This document shows, piece by piece, positions 52,691 through 63,394 of a stretch of DNA of 64,000 bases (positions within the stretch are counted from its first letter, which is position 1; each line of letters starts with the position of its first letter). The stretch spans positions 558,001 to 622,000 of the forward strand of contig JAGKQI010000064.1 of the NCBI GenBank assembly GCA_018806915.1. Direction: 5' to 3'. Made by a program: the position numbers and the translations under genes. Under the pieces are notes generated by a model. That model had not been told where the DNA came from and did no database searches. It saw nothing but the letters and a program-made list of their open reading frames with translations. Source of the DNA: Phytophthora colocasiae (taxonomy: Eukaryota > Oomycota > Peronosporomycetes > Peronosporales > Peronosporaceae).

Positions 52691-53032
52691 GCATGTACGT
52701 TTGCCTGAGAGTTAGAAGCTGGTGAAATAAAGCTCAGGTTGAGCTGAAATTCACAGAAAAAGTTTACTTAAGTACAGCGTACATGGCCCAGGTGGTTCCA
52801 CTGCACCATGGTGGAAAGTGAATTTCACAAGTGTGTGGACGGTTGTAGATGAGAGTGAGCTCGATACTGCATATAGCTGAAGAAATTGAAGTACCAGTAC
52901 CCCGGCAGGTGGAATTCGTGAATTTGTCGTTCATCGGATTCGTGCTGATGGCTAAGTAAAAGGTCAATGTATGGGTGAAACGGAGCTTGTTCGCTGCTGT
53001 TAAATATTTCCTTCTCTACTGTAAATGATCAT
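52691..53032. other. Spacer
   Basis: No gene was seen between the pseudogene and the next array member. Confidence 0.35.
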
Positions 53033-54265
53033 CTATAGCCGTTCAATACGGACGATCTTCTCCGAGCACGTCGAGCTATCTCTGTGGACGTAATCGCCAC
53101 AGATTCGACAAGGTTCGCGATAGGAGTCGAACTCATACAGGTCGGATTCGCGTTCCGAATAGATTATCCGCTTCTGATGTGGCATACGCTCCTCATACTC
53201 AATGATTTCATCAGTAGCGTTGAGATCAGCGTACCGTTGACGAGGAGCTTTCGCGTACTGAGGAGGGGGCGTCTGCATCTTGCTGCGTTGCTTTCTTGGG
53301 GCTTGCCGAACCTCACGCACTTGTTGAAACTCACGAACCGGTTGAGGTTGAGGTCGCTCTCTCTGACGACGCGGAGGAGGGGCCTCCATGTCCACGCTGT
53401 CTTGATTCTGGTTGCGTGCGGTCTTCTTCTCCACGTACTCGGCAACATCAACGCGTTTGCCGAAGCCTTTCGGTCGGTTGTCTTTTACGTTTCGTGCCGT
53501 CTTTCGGAACTGAATGAACATTCCAAAGACGAAAAGCACTAGGATACCGGCTAGGTACCCCCACTACGCAGCAGGGATTTCATACACCGTATCACCGTTC
53601 ATATCTTCCGACGCGTAGTGATCGAGATCGTTGGCGTTTGGGAAATCGCCAACGAAATACCCGACACCCCAAACCACCAAAGCAGAGCCGAAGAGACTCG
53701 TGGAAATGATCAGTATGGGCTTCCCCACCTTCAGTGCTAATACTCCAAACAACAGTCCAAGAACCACACACATTAGCGTAAGTAGATCCTTCGTGTGGCC
53801 TGGGTAGATGGTGTATCCGAACGAATTGGTCAAGATCATTCCCGTGATGACACCGGTCGCAGCTCCAGCAACGAACGTGCTAAGAGGATACAGCCACGTG
53901 ACGGCAGCTCCACATAACAAGCCACCAACTCCGAAGGCGATCCAAGACGCTAAAATGACCCACGTTTCATCACGAAACAATCGTTCGGCGATCATGGCGA
54001 TTGCGACTCCACCGACAACGAAACCCACGACGAAAAGTGCTGCACGGATGAGGCGGAAGCCGAACGTAAGCACCAGAGCACCGACGATCATCGCAGTTAC
54101 AGCCAAGATACTGCCGCCAAGTTGAATGCCCTGAGCTTTACCGAAGAGCGACTCGACACTAGATGAAGCTGGGCCAACCTCAGCCGCCGATACTTTGGGT
54201 AAATGCAGTGTTAATTGAAGCTGCATTATGATAATGAGTGTTGCTTCCAATGGCGAGCGAGACAT
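53033..54265 (-). pseudogene. TM198-like (DUF4203) membrane protein with in-frame TAG
   Basis: The first part (54265 to 53564) encodes a leader and six hydrophobic helices of the TM7S3/TM198-like domain, ending EIPAA. There a TAG (53564-53566) stands exactly where both paralogues have Trp (W-W-G-Y-L). The frame then continues open through the last helix (WGYLAGILVLFVFGMFIQFRKT) and a 150-residue hydrophilic tail to 53033. The tail contains Arg/Gln/Pro-rich stretches and two CxxC-like pairs (CRIC...). A single base change would restore Trp. The consequence is a truncated protein, readthrough, or a sequencing error. Confidence 0.8.
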
Positions 54266-55124
54266 ATGCGTTGGATTGAAGGTGTCGGCCTTCCTCTGCC
54301 TCCGTCAATTTGGAAATGGCTAGTGGAGACGCACTCGAAAGCCATCGGTTGCTCCATTTCAGCGATCGTCGAAAGCACGTGGACCTAGTGGCGCAATGTA
54401 CGTCGAAGTGGCTCAAAGAGGCTCGCGGATAGGCAATGGACCAGTTGGTTCATGTAGACAGCTAGACAAAGCCAGCATTTGGAATGTCATCTGCTCATTG
54501 TGTTTGGTAACATCCGATGTACATGTATTTGTATGTGGTATGCGCGAAGGTAAATTGCCGGTCTGAACTTGTCTTATCCACGAGGTTGTCGAGACAGCAA
54601 CTGTCCGACACGTAAAGAAAGCATGTGTGGAAGCCGACATCAATGCTTGCTCCAAGACGTCGCATGTGCCTAAGTTGGCCTGGCAAATACTAGAACGCTT
54701 TGACTCATAGGGTCGTAGTGTTTTGGACTCTTACCAAGACACAGTCGTTCCCTTTGCTCTAATACATGAAATAAACTTGGTAGTACATGCACCCGGTCTG
54801 CTATTGTAGCAGTTTGCTACATTCCCACGTCAGCGGTGAGTTACGGCGTGCCATTTCATTATATATTCACCCTCACTGCCGCAGTGATCACGAGGTCGAC
54901 GATAGCAAAACCACAAGGTTGTGTCTGATGCTAGGAGCTCTTTCATGTCTTGCTTAGATCCACCTGATCCCAAAACCTTTATCGTTACAGGGATCCCTTT
55001 GTCACAAACGTAGCTTACTGTAGGTAGTTCTTGATAGCAAAGCTTGGATGGAAAGAAACTCACCATGTCGATATCGCAAACTTTATTAAATTCCCATAGC
55101 TTTACGATTGATCTACTACTACTC
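54266..55124. other. Spacer in TM198-like array
   Basis: No gene was recognised; TACATGTA is at 54520. Short minus-strand frames here have no domain. Confidence 0.35.
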
Positions 55125-56234
55125 TTACAACTCCTCTTCTTGAATATCAAGCTGCACTCCTCTTGAGGAGTTCGTATTCAGCGGCTGCTCACTAGGTCTC
55201 ACATCCAATGGAGTCTTTTTGCCGAAGGATTGAGCTCGAGCCTCAAGAAACTTCGACCGCTGCTTGCTAATCGACTCTGCCTCCGTGTTGCGAGAGTATA
55301 GTCGACAGAAAGACTGGTGAGGAGCACTGGGGTAAGACGTCGGCAAGAAGTCGGATTCTCGAGCTGTGGTGGCGAATTGGTCCATAATGGGAGTCGTTTT
55401 CTCGTTTTCCACGTAGGGTACAGCGTCAATGGGGTATCCGAATCCTTGGGGCTCAAAACCAGCGAACTCATCGTCAACGACGTTGCGTCCGGTCTTTCGG
55501 AACTGCATGAGCATACCGAACGCCGAGATGACCACAATTCCACCGAGGTATCCCCACCAGACAGTCGGGATAGTGTACACCAAGTCGCCGTTTGTGCCTT
55601 GTGTTGCGTATTTCTCGAGGTTGTTCGGGTACGGGAAGTCGCCAACGAAGAAGCCAACGCCCCACACCAAAGCTGCCGCGCCGAACAAACTGATCCCGGC
55701 GATTTGCACGGGTTTGCCATACTTGAGGTCGACAGCAGCAAAAACAACGCCGAAAACCACGCACAAAATGGTAAATAACTCTGAGGTTTGACCCGGGAAG
55801 ATGTAGTACGCCGCTGAATTGGCTACGAGAACCGCAAGGGTAATACCCCCTGCCACTCCCGCGATAAAGTTGCTCTTCGGATGGACCCACATGGCCAAAC
55901 CGCCGCACAAGACGCCACTGAGGATGAATGCAAGCCACGAACCGATGGACCAGTAAGACTTGGCGACTAGCATTCGCTCTGCTGTCACCGCGATACTCAC
56001 AGCTCCAAGAGCAAAGCCAATAGCAAATACGGTCTCGTACATGAACCGGTAGCCGTAAAGCAGCATCCCACCACCAATTAGTACAGCAACCACTGCAAGA
56101 ACGCATCCGGCCAGGTCATCAGTTGATTCGAAGATCGACTTGTCCGCAGCTGATACTGTGCTGTTCGATGCTCCCTGTACGATGAGAGCCACTTGGCTGA
56201 GTAAAAGTAGGAAAAACACCGACGAACGCGCCAT
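55125..56234 (-). CDS. TM198-like (DUF4203) membrane protein
   Basis: This 369-residue protein has a signal peptide (MARSSVFFLLLLSQVALIVQG) followed by seven hydrophobic helices of the TM7S3/TM198-like domain (about 42-260). These carry shared array motifs: LVWGVGFFVGDFPYPNNLEKYATQGTNGDLVYTIPTVWWGYL and MLMQFRKTGRN. A hydrophilic cytoplasmic tail of about 100 residues follows, with a Gln/Ser-rich end and an acidic tip (IQEEEL). The start at 56234 is chosen over upstream ATGs because it begins the leader and aligns with the paralogues. Human TM198 acts in Wnt signalling; no function is known in oomycetes. Confidence 0.85.
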   Translation of the reverse strand: MARSSVFFLLLLSQVALIVQGASNSTVSAADKSIFESTDDLAGCVLAVVAVLIGGGMLLYGYRFMYETVFAIGFALGAVSIAVTAERMLVAKSYWSIGSWLAFILSGVLCGGLAMWVHPKSNFIAGVAGGITLAVLVANSAAYYIFPGQTSELFTILCVVFGVVFAAVDLKYGKPVQIAGISLFGAAALVWGVGFFVGDFPYPNNLEKYATQGTNGDLVYTIPTVWWGYLGGIVVISAFGMLMQFRKTGRNVVDDEFAGFEPQGFGYPIDAVPYVENEKTTPIMDQFATTARESDFLPTSYPSAPHQSFCRLYSRNTEAESISKQRSKFLEARAQSFGKKTPLDVRPSEQPLNTNSSRGVQLDIQEEEL

Positions 56235-56879
56235 TTTCGAGACTGCCGAGGGCTGGAGAATTGGCGAATGTGGAGCTGCCGTTGAACTGTGCTGCAGTTC
56301 GTGTCCTGGTTCTAAGCGCCATGCGGCTTGAGCCCAGCTACCATAATTCCACATGACATTAGGCATTTGCATCGACTTGACACACTTGTGGGCACAAGTG
56401 GTGCAAGTTGTGGCTCCAGAGCCCCAACAACAACACACAACCGATAGCCCAAGCAACAGCTGGAAGTGCTCATTGACTGCGAGCGACGTGTACGGCGGAC
56501 TTGCAATGCAACAAGATAGCGCAGCTGGCATTAGCGCTGCGGAAAATTGACCAGCTCTCGCCATGCGACGCTGCGATAGTGAGGCAGCACGGAAATGCTT
56601 GACCATCTGCGGATACTACGCTTGGTCTCGAATGCCCCAATGGGCCCTTCACCGAGACGAATCGGAGCCCACCGCGATGAAAAACGCATTGTTTGTCTAT
56701 GAGAGTCAGTGGTAGGTAACGCGACTCGCATCTTGCAGAGTTTACTTGGCAGGGCTGAAACCACAGTATGCTACACAACAGCTTTCACCAAAATGTGTGT
56801 ATTATTGGCCTGAAACAGTCCGGTGTCATGGATCTTTGCCTAGTGTACATCCTATCGCCCCAAACGGGTGTTCGCCAGC
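56235..56879. other. Spacer in TM198-like array
   Basis: Upstream region of the preceding gene. No separate gene was seen. Confidence 0.35.
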
Positions 56880-57755
56880 TTAAACGTGGCTCACAGGGTT
56901 GCCGTAGCGAATGTTCTGCGGGGTACCGGTCTCCACGTACTGCACGGTCTCCTCACGACGGCCCATAGCGTGCGACTTGTGGTACGCACCATCGCGGCCA
57001 GTCTTGCGGAACTGGATGAACAGACCCAGCACGAAGAGCACCAGAATACCAGCGAGGTATCCCCACCACGCGTCCGGGATCGAGTACACCCAGTCGCCGT
57101 TGATATCCTGTGACGCGTACTCCTTGAGGTCGCTGGACGACGGGAAGTCTCCGGCGAAGTAGCCAACTCCCCACACCAGGATGGCGGCACCGAACAGACT
57201 CGTAGCCGTGATGAGCACAGGCTTCTCCAACTTGATGGCCAGAACACCACACAGGAGACCCAGTACGATACACAACACGATGAGAACCACCTGCGGGTGG
57301 CTCGGGTAGATCTCGTAACCGACCGAGTTGTTGAGCATCATGGCGAGCGCGACACCGGCCGCCGCACCGGCGATGAAGATGCCCAGTGAGTAGAGCGAGA
57401 CCACGATGCAGCCGCAGATGAGGCCGCCCACCACGAAGGCGACCCAGGACGCCGTGATGACCCACGACTTGTCGTCGAACACGTTCTCCACGACCATAGC
57501 GACCGCGACGCCACCGGCCACGAAACCTACAGCGAAGAGTGTGGCTCGGAAGAGACGGTAGCCCATGACCACCATGACAGCACCGACTGCAATGGCAGCG
57601 ACGGCCAGGATACTACCGCCGACTTTGATCCCCTTGGTGGAGTCGAAGAGGGACTCGACAGTGTCGCTGGCTGAGTCTGCGGCGCTGACCAGCATGGAGA
57701 GTTGACTCAGCATGAGCAGGAGGAGCATTGACATTGCAGACTGGGAACGTGTCAT
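56880..57755 (-). CDS. TM198-like (DUF4203) membrane protein
   Basis: This 291-residue member of the tandem family has a leader (MTRSQSAMSMLLLLMLSQLSMLVSA), then DTVESLFDSTKGIKVGGS and seven hydrophobic helices. It carries the array motifs LVWGVGYFAGDFPSSSDLKEYASQDINGDWVYSIPDAWWGYL and LFIQFRKTGRD. The tail is short (about 40 residues). It is the cleanest copy in the array and the reference for reading the damaged ones. An alternative start at residue 8 is possible. Confidence 0.88.
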   Translation of the reverse strand: MTRSQSAMSMLLLLMLSQLSMLVSAADSASDTVESLFDSTKGIKVGGSILAVAAIAVGAVMVVMGYRLFRATLFAVGFVAGGVAVAMVVENVFDDKSWVITASWVAFVVGGLICGCIVVSLYSLGIFIAGAAAGVALAMMLNNSVGYEIYPSHPQVVLIVLCIVLGLLCGVLAIKLEKPVLITATSLFGAAILVWGVGYFAGDFPSSSDLKEYASQDINGDWVYSIPDAWWGYLAGILVLFVLGLFIQFRKTGRDGAYHKSHAMGRREETVQYVETGTPQNIRYGNPVSHV

Positions 57756-58504
57756 TGCTTGGGTGTTGTGTGTGAGAGTGGTAGTTTTGTAGTTTCTTGC
57801 TAGACTTACTGTCTAGCGAGTGAATTGAGGAATGACGAGTGAAACGAACTCGGGCGTGGGGCACGTTTCGGTAGCTGCGACGGTGGGTAATTTTTTGCTG
57901 TTGGACACTCCAGTTTTTAACACATCCTGGATTTTCGAGATAAGTCGCTTTTGAGAATGGCTACACTGGTGGGGTGGATATCGATTGGCACGTTGTGCGG
58001 CGGTGCCGAATCGGGACTGCCAATAATGCATTGAATTGTCATTGTCCTTCCCCATCTTGTTTCTCTTCTATAAATCTACTTCGCAGCGCCAGGTGGTTGG
58101 CGTTCGACTTCAGTGTTCGAGCACGTAGGACACAGTCATTCTAAGTTATAATAGGTGATTATAGGCCAATGAATTGTAAATGGTTTCGTGCGTGACCGCT
58201 ATGAGCACTGCGATACATGCAACCAGCCTCCATCAACTCCCATGTACATGTAGTCATGAAACCGTAGCATTTGGATCTTCACCTACAACTTACTAGAAGT
58301 AGTAGAAGCGTCTCTTTCATTGCTGATCAGGTGAAGATCCGAACATGAAATGGGTACACCAAGTTGTTCTACTGACATTTCTCTCTGTCTAACGCTGAAC
58401 AAAAAAAAAAGACCGCAAGTGTACATGTATGACACCCAGTGTGATGAAACGTAATGGAATACATATTACGAAGAAAAAGCATTTACGCTCTGGCGTCCAA
58501 GGGT
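57756..58504. other. Spacer; inverted repeat at 58273-58340
   Basis: No gene was seen. GGATCTTCACCT (58273-58284) and AGGTGAAGATCC (58329-58340) form a perfect 12-bp inverted repeat with a 44-nt spacer. TACATGTA is at 58245 and 58422. Confidence 0.5.
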
Positions 58505-60076
58505 TTATACGGATCCTTCGAACTTGCCTTCCTCCTCGCCGTCATGCTCGTCCTTCTTATCCGTGACGTCGTCCTCCACAAGCGCACCCTTCTCAAGTGA
58601 CTCATCCTCCGAGGCATCTTCATCACCGCTGGTCTCAGCAGCCATGGCAACTGCAGCTTCATCCTCGTTGAGCGCCGAAGAGCCATCGGTACGGTTGCGG
58701 ATCTTTCGGACTGCCACGGCAAACGCCACTGCGACAATACCAACAAAGGCACCGACGCCAGCGCCGATCTCAATGAACTGATTGGACTTCTCGACGCTTG
58801 CCTCTTCGGCAGTCTCGCTAGCAAGAGCCACACTTTCGTCGCTCAGCTGTTCCTGGTCCACAGTCACCGTATCGTCAAGTGAGCCAGAGCCGGAGGTTGA
58901 ATCGGAGCCCTTCATAAAGTCCACAACATCATCAACTGCATCTTGCGTGGCATTCTTGACGTGTTCGTAAGCGTCCTTCGTGCCGTTCTTGACGTGGTCA
59001 ACGGCATCATCAACAGCGCTAGAAACGGAGTCAACTGCGTCATCAATCCAGCCCTTCTCCTTCTTCTTAGTGGTCTTGTCGTCGTCATACGAGTCATAGG
59101 ACTCCTCATCCTCATCCAGGTCGTTCACATCCACCCACTCAGAATTCGAGCCAGAAGCCGAGGTGGAGTCTGAACCGTTAAAGTAGTCCTTGACATCGTT
59201 GTACGCATCCTTCGTGCCGTTCTTAACATGGTGGTAGGCATCTTCAGTGGCGTTGGCCACAGTGTCGATAACGTCGCTAATCCATCCCTTGTGATGCTTT
59301 TTGTGCTTATGCTTAACTTCCACCTCTGCGCTCTCACTGCCTTCGTCTGAGTAGCTCTCGCTGCCCTCATCCGAGTAGCTCTCAGAGCCTTCATCCGATT
59401 CTTCTTCACTGCCTTCTTCGCTGTAGCTTCCTTCATCAGAATGGCTCTCACTTCCCTCCTCTTCCTCACTACCTTCAAACTCCACTGATCCATCGAACGA
59501 TCCAGACGCCGAGTCATCCTCAAACTCCACTGAGCCGTCGAATGATCCTGAGGCTGATTCTTCGACGATAACGACCTCCACGTCATCAAAGGAACCCGAC
59601 GCAGAAGCCAGAACGTCCACGACCTCGACAGTCTCATCCACAGTCTTCTGCTTCTTGTGCTTGGAGCTCTTCTCCTTCTGCTCAACGACGTCTTCCTCTT
59701 CAGAAGCTGAGTCCGACGCAGACTCAGATTCCGCACTTTCCGACTCGTCTTCGCCGCTGTCGCTGTCCTCTTCACCGCTGCTGCTCTCTTCATCTTCCTC
59801 GCTGCTCTCCGACTCAGATCCGTCCTCAGCCTCTTCACTGTCATCGCTGCCGCTCCAACTTGTCTCCTCTCCCACGACGTGCACGCCTTCGAGGCTGCTA
59901 CTGCTGCTACCGACTTCCACGTACACCTCCTGGCTGCTGGACGAAGACGGGGGGAGCTCCTCACTCACATCCTTCTTGTGATGTTTTCCGTGGTGGTGTG
60001 CGGTCTGCTCGCCCGAAGCGACGGCTGCTGCGGCCATCGCGGCTACAAGTACGAAGAAGGTTCTGCGGAACGCCAT
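58505..60076 (-). CDS. Acidic Ser-rich surface protein with C-terminal TM
   Basis: This 523-residue protein has a signal peptide (MAFRRTFFVLVAAMAAAAVASG), a His/Lys patch (HHHGKHHKK), and a very acidic Ser/Glu/Asp region (about 40-280) with repeats such as SASGSFDGSVEFE and EGSESYSDEGS. Two related amphipathic blocks follow, each starting GWI(S/D)D and containing HVKNGTKDAY, separated by SGSDSTS linkers. Near the C-terminus there is one TM helix (IEIGAGVGAFVGIVAVAFAVAV) and a basic then acidic cytoplasmic tail. N-glycosylation sequons (NGT, NAT) recur. No family was recognised; a wall- or surface-associated role is inferred. Confidence 0.8.
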   Translation of the reverse strand: MAFRRTFFVLVAAMAAAAVASGEQTAHHHGKHHKKDVSEELPPSSSSSQEVYVEVGSSSSSLEGVHVVGEETSWSGSDDSEEAEDGSESESSEEDEESSSGEEDSDSGEDESESAESESASDSASEEEDVVEQKEKSSKHKKQKTVDETVEVVDVLASASGSFDDVEVVIVEESASGSFDGSVEFEDDSASGSFDGSVEFEGSEEEEGSESHSDEGSYSEEGSEEESDEGSESYSDEGSESYSDEGSESAEVEVKHKHKKHHKGWISDVIDTVANATEDAYHHVKNGTKDAYNDVKDYFNGSDSTSASGSNSEWVDVNDLDEDEESYDSYDDDKTTKKKEKGWIDDAVDSVSSAVDDAVDHVKNGTKDAYEHVKNATQDAVDDVVDFMKGSDSTSGSGSLDDTVTVDQEQLSDESVALASETAEEASVEKSNQFIEIGAGVGAFVGIVAVAFAVAVRKIRNRTDGSSALNEDEAAVAMAAETSGDEDASEDESLEKGALVEDDVTDKKDEHDGEEEGKFEGSV

Positions 60077-61101
60077 GCTGCTGAGACTTCAGTGCTATAG
60101 AGGAAATTGGCGAATGATAGGTAGGAGGATGTGAAAACCGTTTCCAGGCCAGTACTTGAAACCACTAAACATGACATACTAATTATTGGAGGTTAGTGGT
60201 GATAGTCAGAATAAGATGTTGATGCGATATGGGAGCGAGTACCGTATTTCATATGGAGAGAAGGAGGTCGTGGGTTGGAAAATCTACACAAAATCCCGCT
60301 AAAAACCCGAGACATTGCTTTGGCGCAGTTGCGGAGGGATGTTTATGAAGGGAACGAGGTCGAGTCCGCGACCCATGGCTAGCAACAACGATTTTTGCTG
60401 TCAGCAAGATACTTTTGGCTGTTACTGTGCGAGAAACTAGCAAAGTAACGGCTCGATGAAAAGAACTGAACGGTAGATAGCTTCAGTTCATGAGGAAAAG
60501 CTTTAAGAACAATTTACATACAGTACATATTCATGAAACGGAATCGGTGGACTTCATAGCAGCCTAGCTGTTGCCGCCGGCAACTTGCCGGTGCAGGAAC
60601 TTCTGATTTTTGATAGACGCCCGTCCTGGGTGGATATTGGCGTGCATATGGCGTTGACGGGCTTTTAGTGGTTGGTGCTGCAGGCTGCTGGACACACAAA
60701 ACGCAGTCATCCACCTGCGCTAACTGAGTTAACCCAAAGTGACAGCCACGTCAGTGCACACAATGAGCGACAGCAGCCTGCAACAAGGAAGGAAGTCAAT
60801 GCGTCAACAACGTCGGTGATCATCAGTGCCTTCAAAAGTATCTGATACTGACTAGATGGCTACATTTGTGTTTTAACTGGTGTTCAGTACGGATACCGGT
60901 ATTTTGAAACCGTGTGGAGAAACGCACCGCCGGTAGAAACCGGTATCAATACCAAGGTTTTTCATCCTCACTTACGTTTTGCAAGAGGTTTTTTCTGCTA
61001 GCCGCTCGTCCGCTGCTCCCCCGCAGAGGTCACCACCAGAAGCACAAGCGGAAGCAGCGCCCAGCAGACAGGAACATCCCAGCAGCTCAGCTAGAGAAAA
61101 G
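60077..61101. promoter_or_regulatory. Spacer with promoter region of QCR8-like gene
   Basis: No gene was seen. At 60892-60950 lie GGATACCGGTATT and GAAACCGGTATCAATACC, the same motif family as in the RPB8/Rab11, PP28/thioredoxin and RRP4/TMEM161 promoters. A regulatory role is inferred. Confidence 0.4.
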
Positions 61102-61350
61102 ATGCCGCCCAGCGTGAACCTCGTCAAGTTCTGGTCCAAGTTCGGCCCGGAGTTCGGTCGTACTACGCGTCACCTGTCGCCGTACGAGGTGCACCCCGTG
61201 CGCAGCCTCATCACGACGATGCCGTACAAGACCGTCCGCAAGATCAAGGAGAACGGCCTGGTGCTCATCCCGGCCACCGTCCTGCTGGTGGGCACCGTCA
61301 AGTGGGGAGTTGCCGCCAATGATGCTGAGCACCGCACGCACTGGAGCTAA
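61102..61350 (+). CDS. Cytochrome bc1 complex subunit 8-like (QCR8/UQCRQ)
   Basis: This 82-residue protein has a conserved YEVHPVRSLITTMPYKTVRKIKENGLVLIPATVLLVGTVKWG stretch with one membrane helix and a short C-terminus (NDAEHRTHWS). Length, the single helix and the xxxPxxxL...W pattern fit the small QCR8/UQCRQ subunit of mitochondrial complex III. The short sequence limits certainty. The start at 61102 follows a purine-rich leader; an in-frame ATG at 60979 would add a low-complexity stretch. Confidence 0.65.
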   Translation: MPPSVNLVKFWSKFGPEFGRTTRHLSPYEVHPVRSLITTMPYKTVRKIKENGLVLIPATVLLVGTVKWGVAANDAEHRTHWS

Positions 61351-61916
61351 GCAGATAACAGGGAGATCAGACCACAGTGGAGCTTTCTTGCTACCGGCGG
61401 CGTCTTCTTTATTTGTCTGGCTGGATGCAGGTCTGAAGGGAAACACACAAGTCATTTGATGTGATGTGGGGTCGTTGCAGAAGCAAGCTAGACAGCAAAG
61501 GAAACATCGTGCAGCCGTGCGAACTTGTGGACTTGATGCTTTTAAGATTTGAGCATGATCGAGTCTGCTAGTTGTATTCAGCTGCTAGCAAGGTGGCCGT
61601 TAAGTACACAAAATAAACAAGGACAAACACGAAGAAAAAGTTGACAAGCAGTGTTGGGAGGTCGTCTTGAAGAAGAGCTAACAGCGGTTAGAAAACCGTA
61701 GTTAGCTGTCTACAACCGTGCTGCTTGGTTACAGGACTCAGTTACCTAATTATCGCTTCTGATTGGTCAAAACGGTTAGAAATGGAAATCCAATCGACTG
61801 TCTATTTCCATCGCCCTCTATGCTCAGAAAAAGAGCGAGTGTATTGAACTGGAAAGCGTGCCTGCATCCTCGACGGGACACCGCAATCGCCTGGCACTCG
61901 TAGACCTCCCTCCGCC
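61351..61916. other. Spacer
   Basis: No gene was seen between the QCR8-like and SYLF genes. Confidence 0.35.
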
Positions 61917-63128
61917 ATGATGAACTCCTCGTACGCTGCGCCGCGACCTCAGAGCCACAACCTGCCACTGTCCAAGTCGGGCTCCTTCACGTCCTCGTCC
62001 TCCTCCGTCAGTAGCGGTCGTAGCACGCCGCAGCGGCCTCCCCACCCAATGCGCAAACCTTCCACTAAAGCTCTGATTCTGCAGCAGAAGCAGCAGGAAG
62101 ACCAGCACCGAGCGACGCTGGCTAGAGCAGACACTGCGGATGACGCGGTGCTGAGTCGGGCGGCGTCTGAAGTCGCGCCACGATTCACACCGGAAGAGGC
62201 CGCGGCCCTTCGGGACCGTTCCAACTCGCTGGCGGTCATGGAGTCCATGCGCTCCCATTTGCCTGGTAACGGCCACACGATGAGCGTGAAGGCTACGACA
62301 AAGCTGAAGAAAGAAATGGACAATGCTACTCGAGTGGTCGAGACGTTCCTGTCCCCGAAACTGCTCAAGGACCAGTCGATTCCGCATGAGCTACTGGCTG
62401 AAGCTTACGGCCTGGTGTTCATTACCATGTATAAAGTGGGCTTTTTGTTCTCGGGCAAGATCGGAACGGGTTTTGTCATCTCGCGTACGACGGGAGGATG
62501 GTCAGCTCCGAGCTTCTTGACGTCTGGAGGTTTTGGCTTTGGCATGATGGCGGGTGGCGAAGTTGTGAACTACATGATCATCTTGAACTCCAGAAGCGCG
62601 GTGAAGGTCTTCACGAGGAATGGCCAGGTCCAATTGGGGTCGGAGCTTGACATTGCGGTTGGACCTATTGGTCGAGCAGCTAGTGCTTCGCTTAACGTCG
62701 GTGTTGGCGGTATCGCGCCTAATTACTCATACAGCCACAGCAAGGGACTTTACGGTGGCATTGGTCTTAGCGGTGGCGTTATTTGCACCCGCAAGTCGCT
62801 GAACTCGAAGTGCTATGGCCCTAATGTTACAGCACGACAGTTATTGGGTGGAGAGGTGGCTTGTCCATTGGCTGAGCCGCTCTGGAGGGCGTTGGACAAA
62901 GCGCTAGGCATGCAGCGCGAGTACGTGAACGGTTTCCCGGTGCTCGCGCCTACGTACACTGGTATGGCGTGTGACGCGTGTGGCCACGTGCAAGTGCAAT
63001 CAGCAACAAACAACCCCAACGCATGTGCGAACTGCGGGAATCTGCTCGTCTACAGCGTTAGCGTGCACTCTGGGCGTCGCAATACCAGTCAGCTCATTGC
63101 CTCGACATCGTCGAACCCGGCAGAGTAA
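61917..63128 (+). CDS. SYLF (Ysc84/SH3YL1) domain protein with zinc ribbon
   Basis: This 403-residue protein has a Ser/Pro-rich N-terminus (1-60). The SYLF lipid-binding domain spans about 125-335: LAEAYGLVFITMYKVGFLFSGKIGTGFVISR, WSAPSFLTSGGFGFGMMAGGEVVNYMIILN, VQLGSELDIAVGPIGRAA, and YSYSHSKGLYGGIGLSGGV. SYLF proteins bind phosphoinositides and act at endocytic or endosomal membranes. A C-terminal zinc ribbon follows (C352-x2-C355...C370-x2-C373), an addition not found in yeast Ysc84. It is a single exon. Confidence 0.92.
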   Translation: MMNSSYAAPRPQSHNLPLSKSGSFTSSSSSVSSGRSTPQRPPHPMRKPSTKALILQQKQQEDQHRATLARADTADDAVLSRAASEVAPRFTPEEAAALRDRSNSLAVMESMRSHLPGNGHTMSVKATTKLKKEMDNATRVVETFLSPKLLKDQSIPHELLAEAYGLVFITMYKVGFLFSGKIGTGFVISRTTGGWSAPSFLTSGGFGFGMMAGGEVVNYMIILNSRSAVKVFTRNGQVQLGSELDIAVGPIGRAASASLNVGVGGIAPNYSYSHSKGLYGGIGLSGGVICTRKSLNSKCYGPNVTARQLLGGEVACPLAEPLWRALDKALGMQREYVNGFPVLAPTYTGMACDACGHVQVQSATNNPNACANCGNLLVYSVSVHSGRRNTSQLIASTSSNPAE

Positions 63129-63394
63129 GCTCAGCCGTTGACGCTTGGAGGCCCCAAGTTTTCCGTGTGTGTGCGTGCAGTTGGTGATCACTTGATAGCT
63201 TGCTGTGCGCACTTTATTTTATACTAAGAAGGGAGTGAATCAAAGCATTTACCTCGGCTAAACTGTTTAAACTGAAGCATTGACCACTTCAACGTGGGAC
63301 CTGTGACGAGGCAGTTCGTGCAGTTCCACCTGTTCTTGACCAGGATACACTCGTACTTAAACGAGTATTTAAACCCTAGTAGGGATCAATTGAC

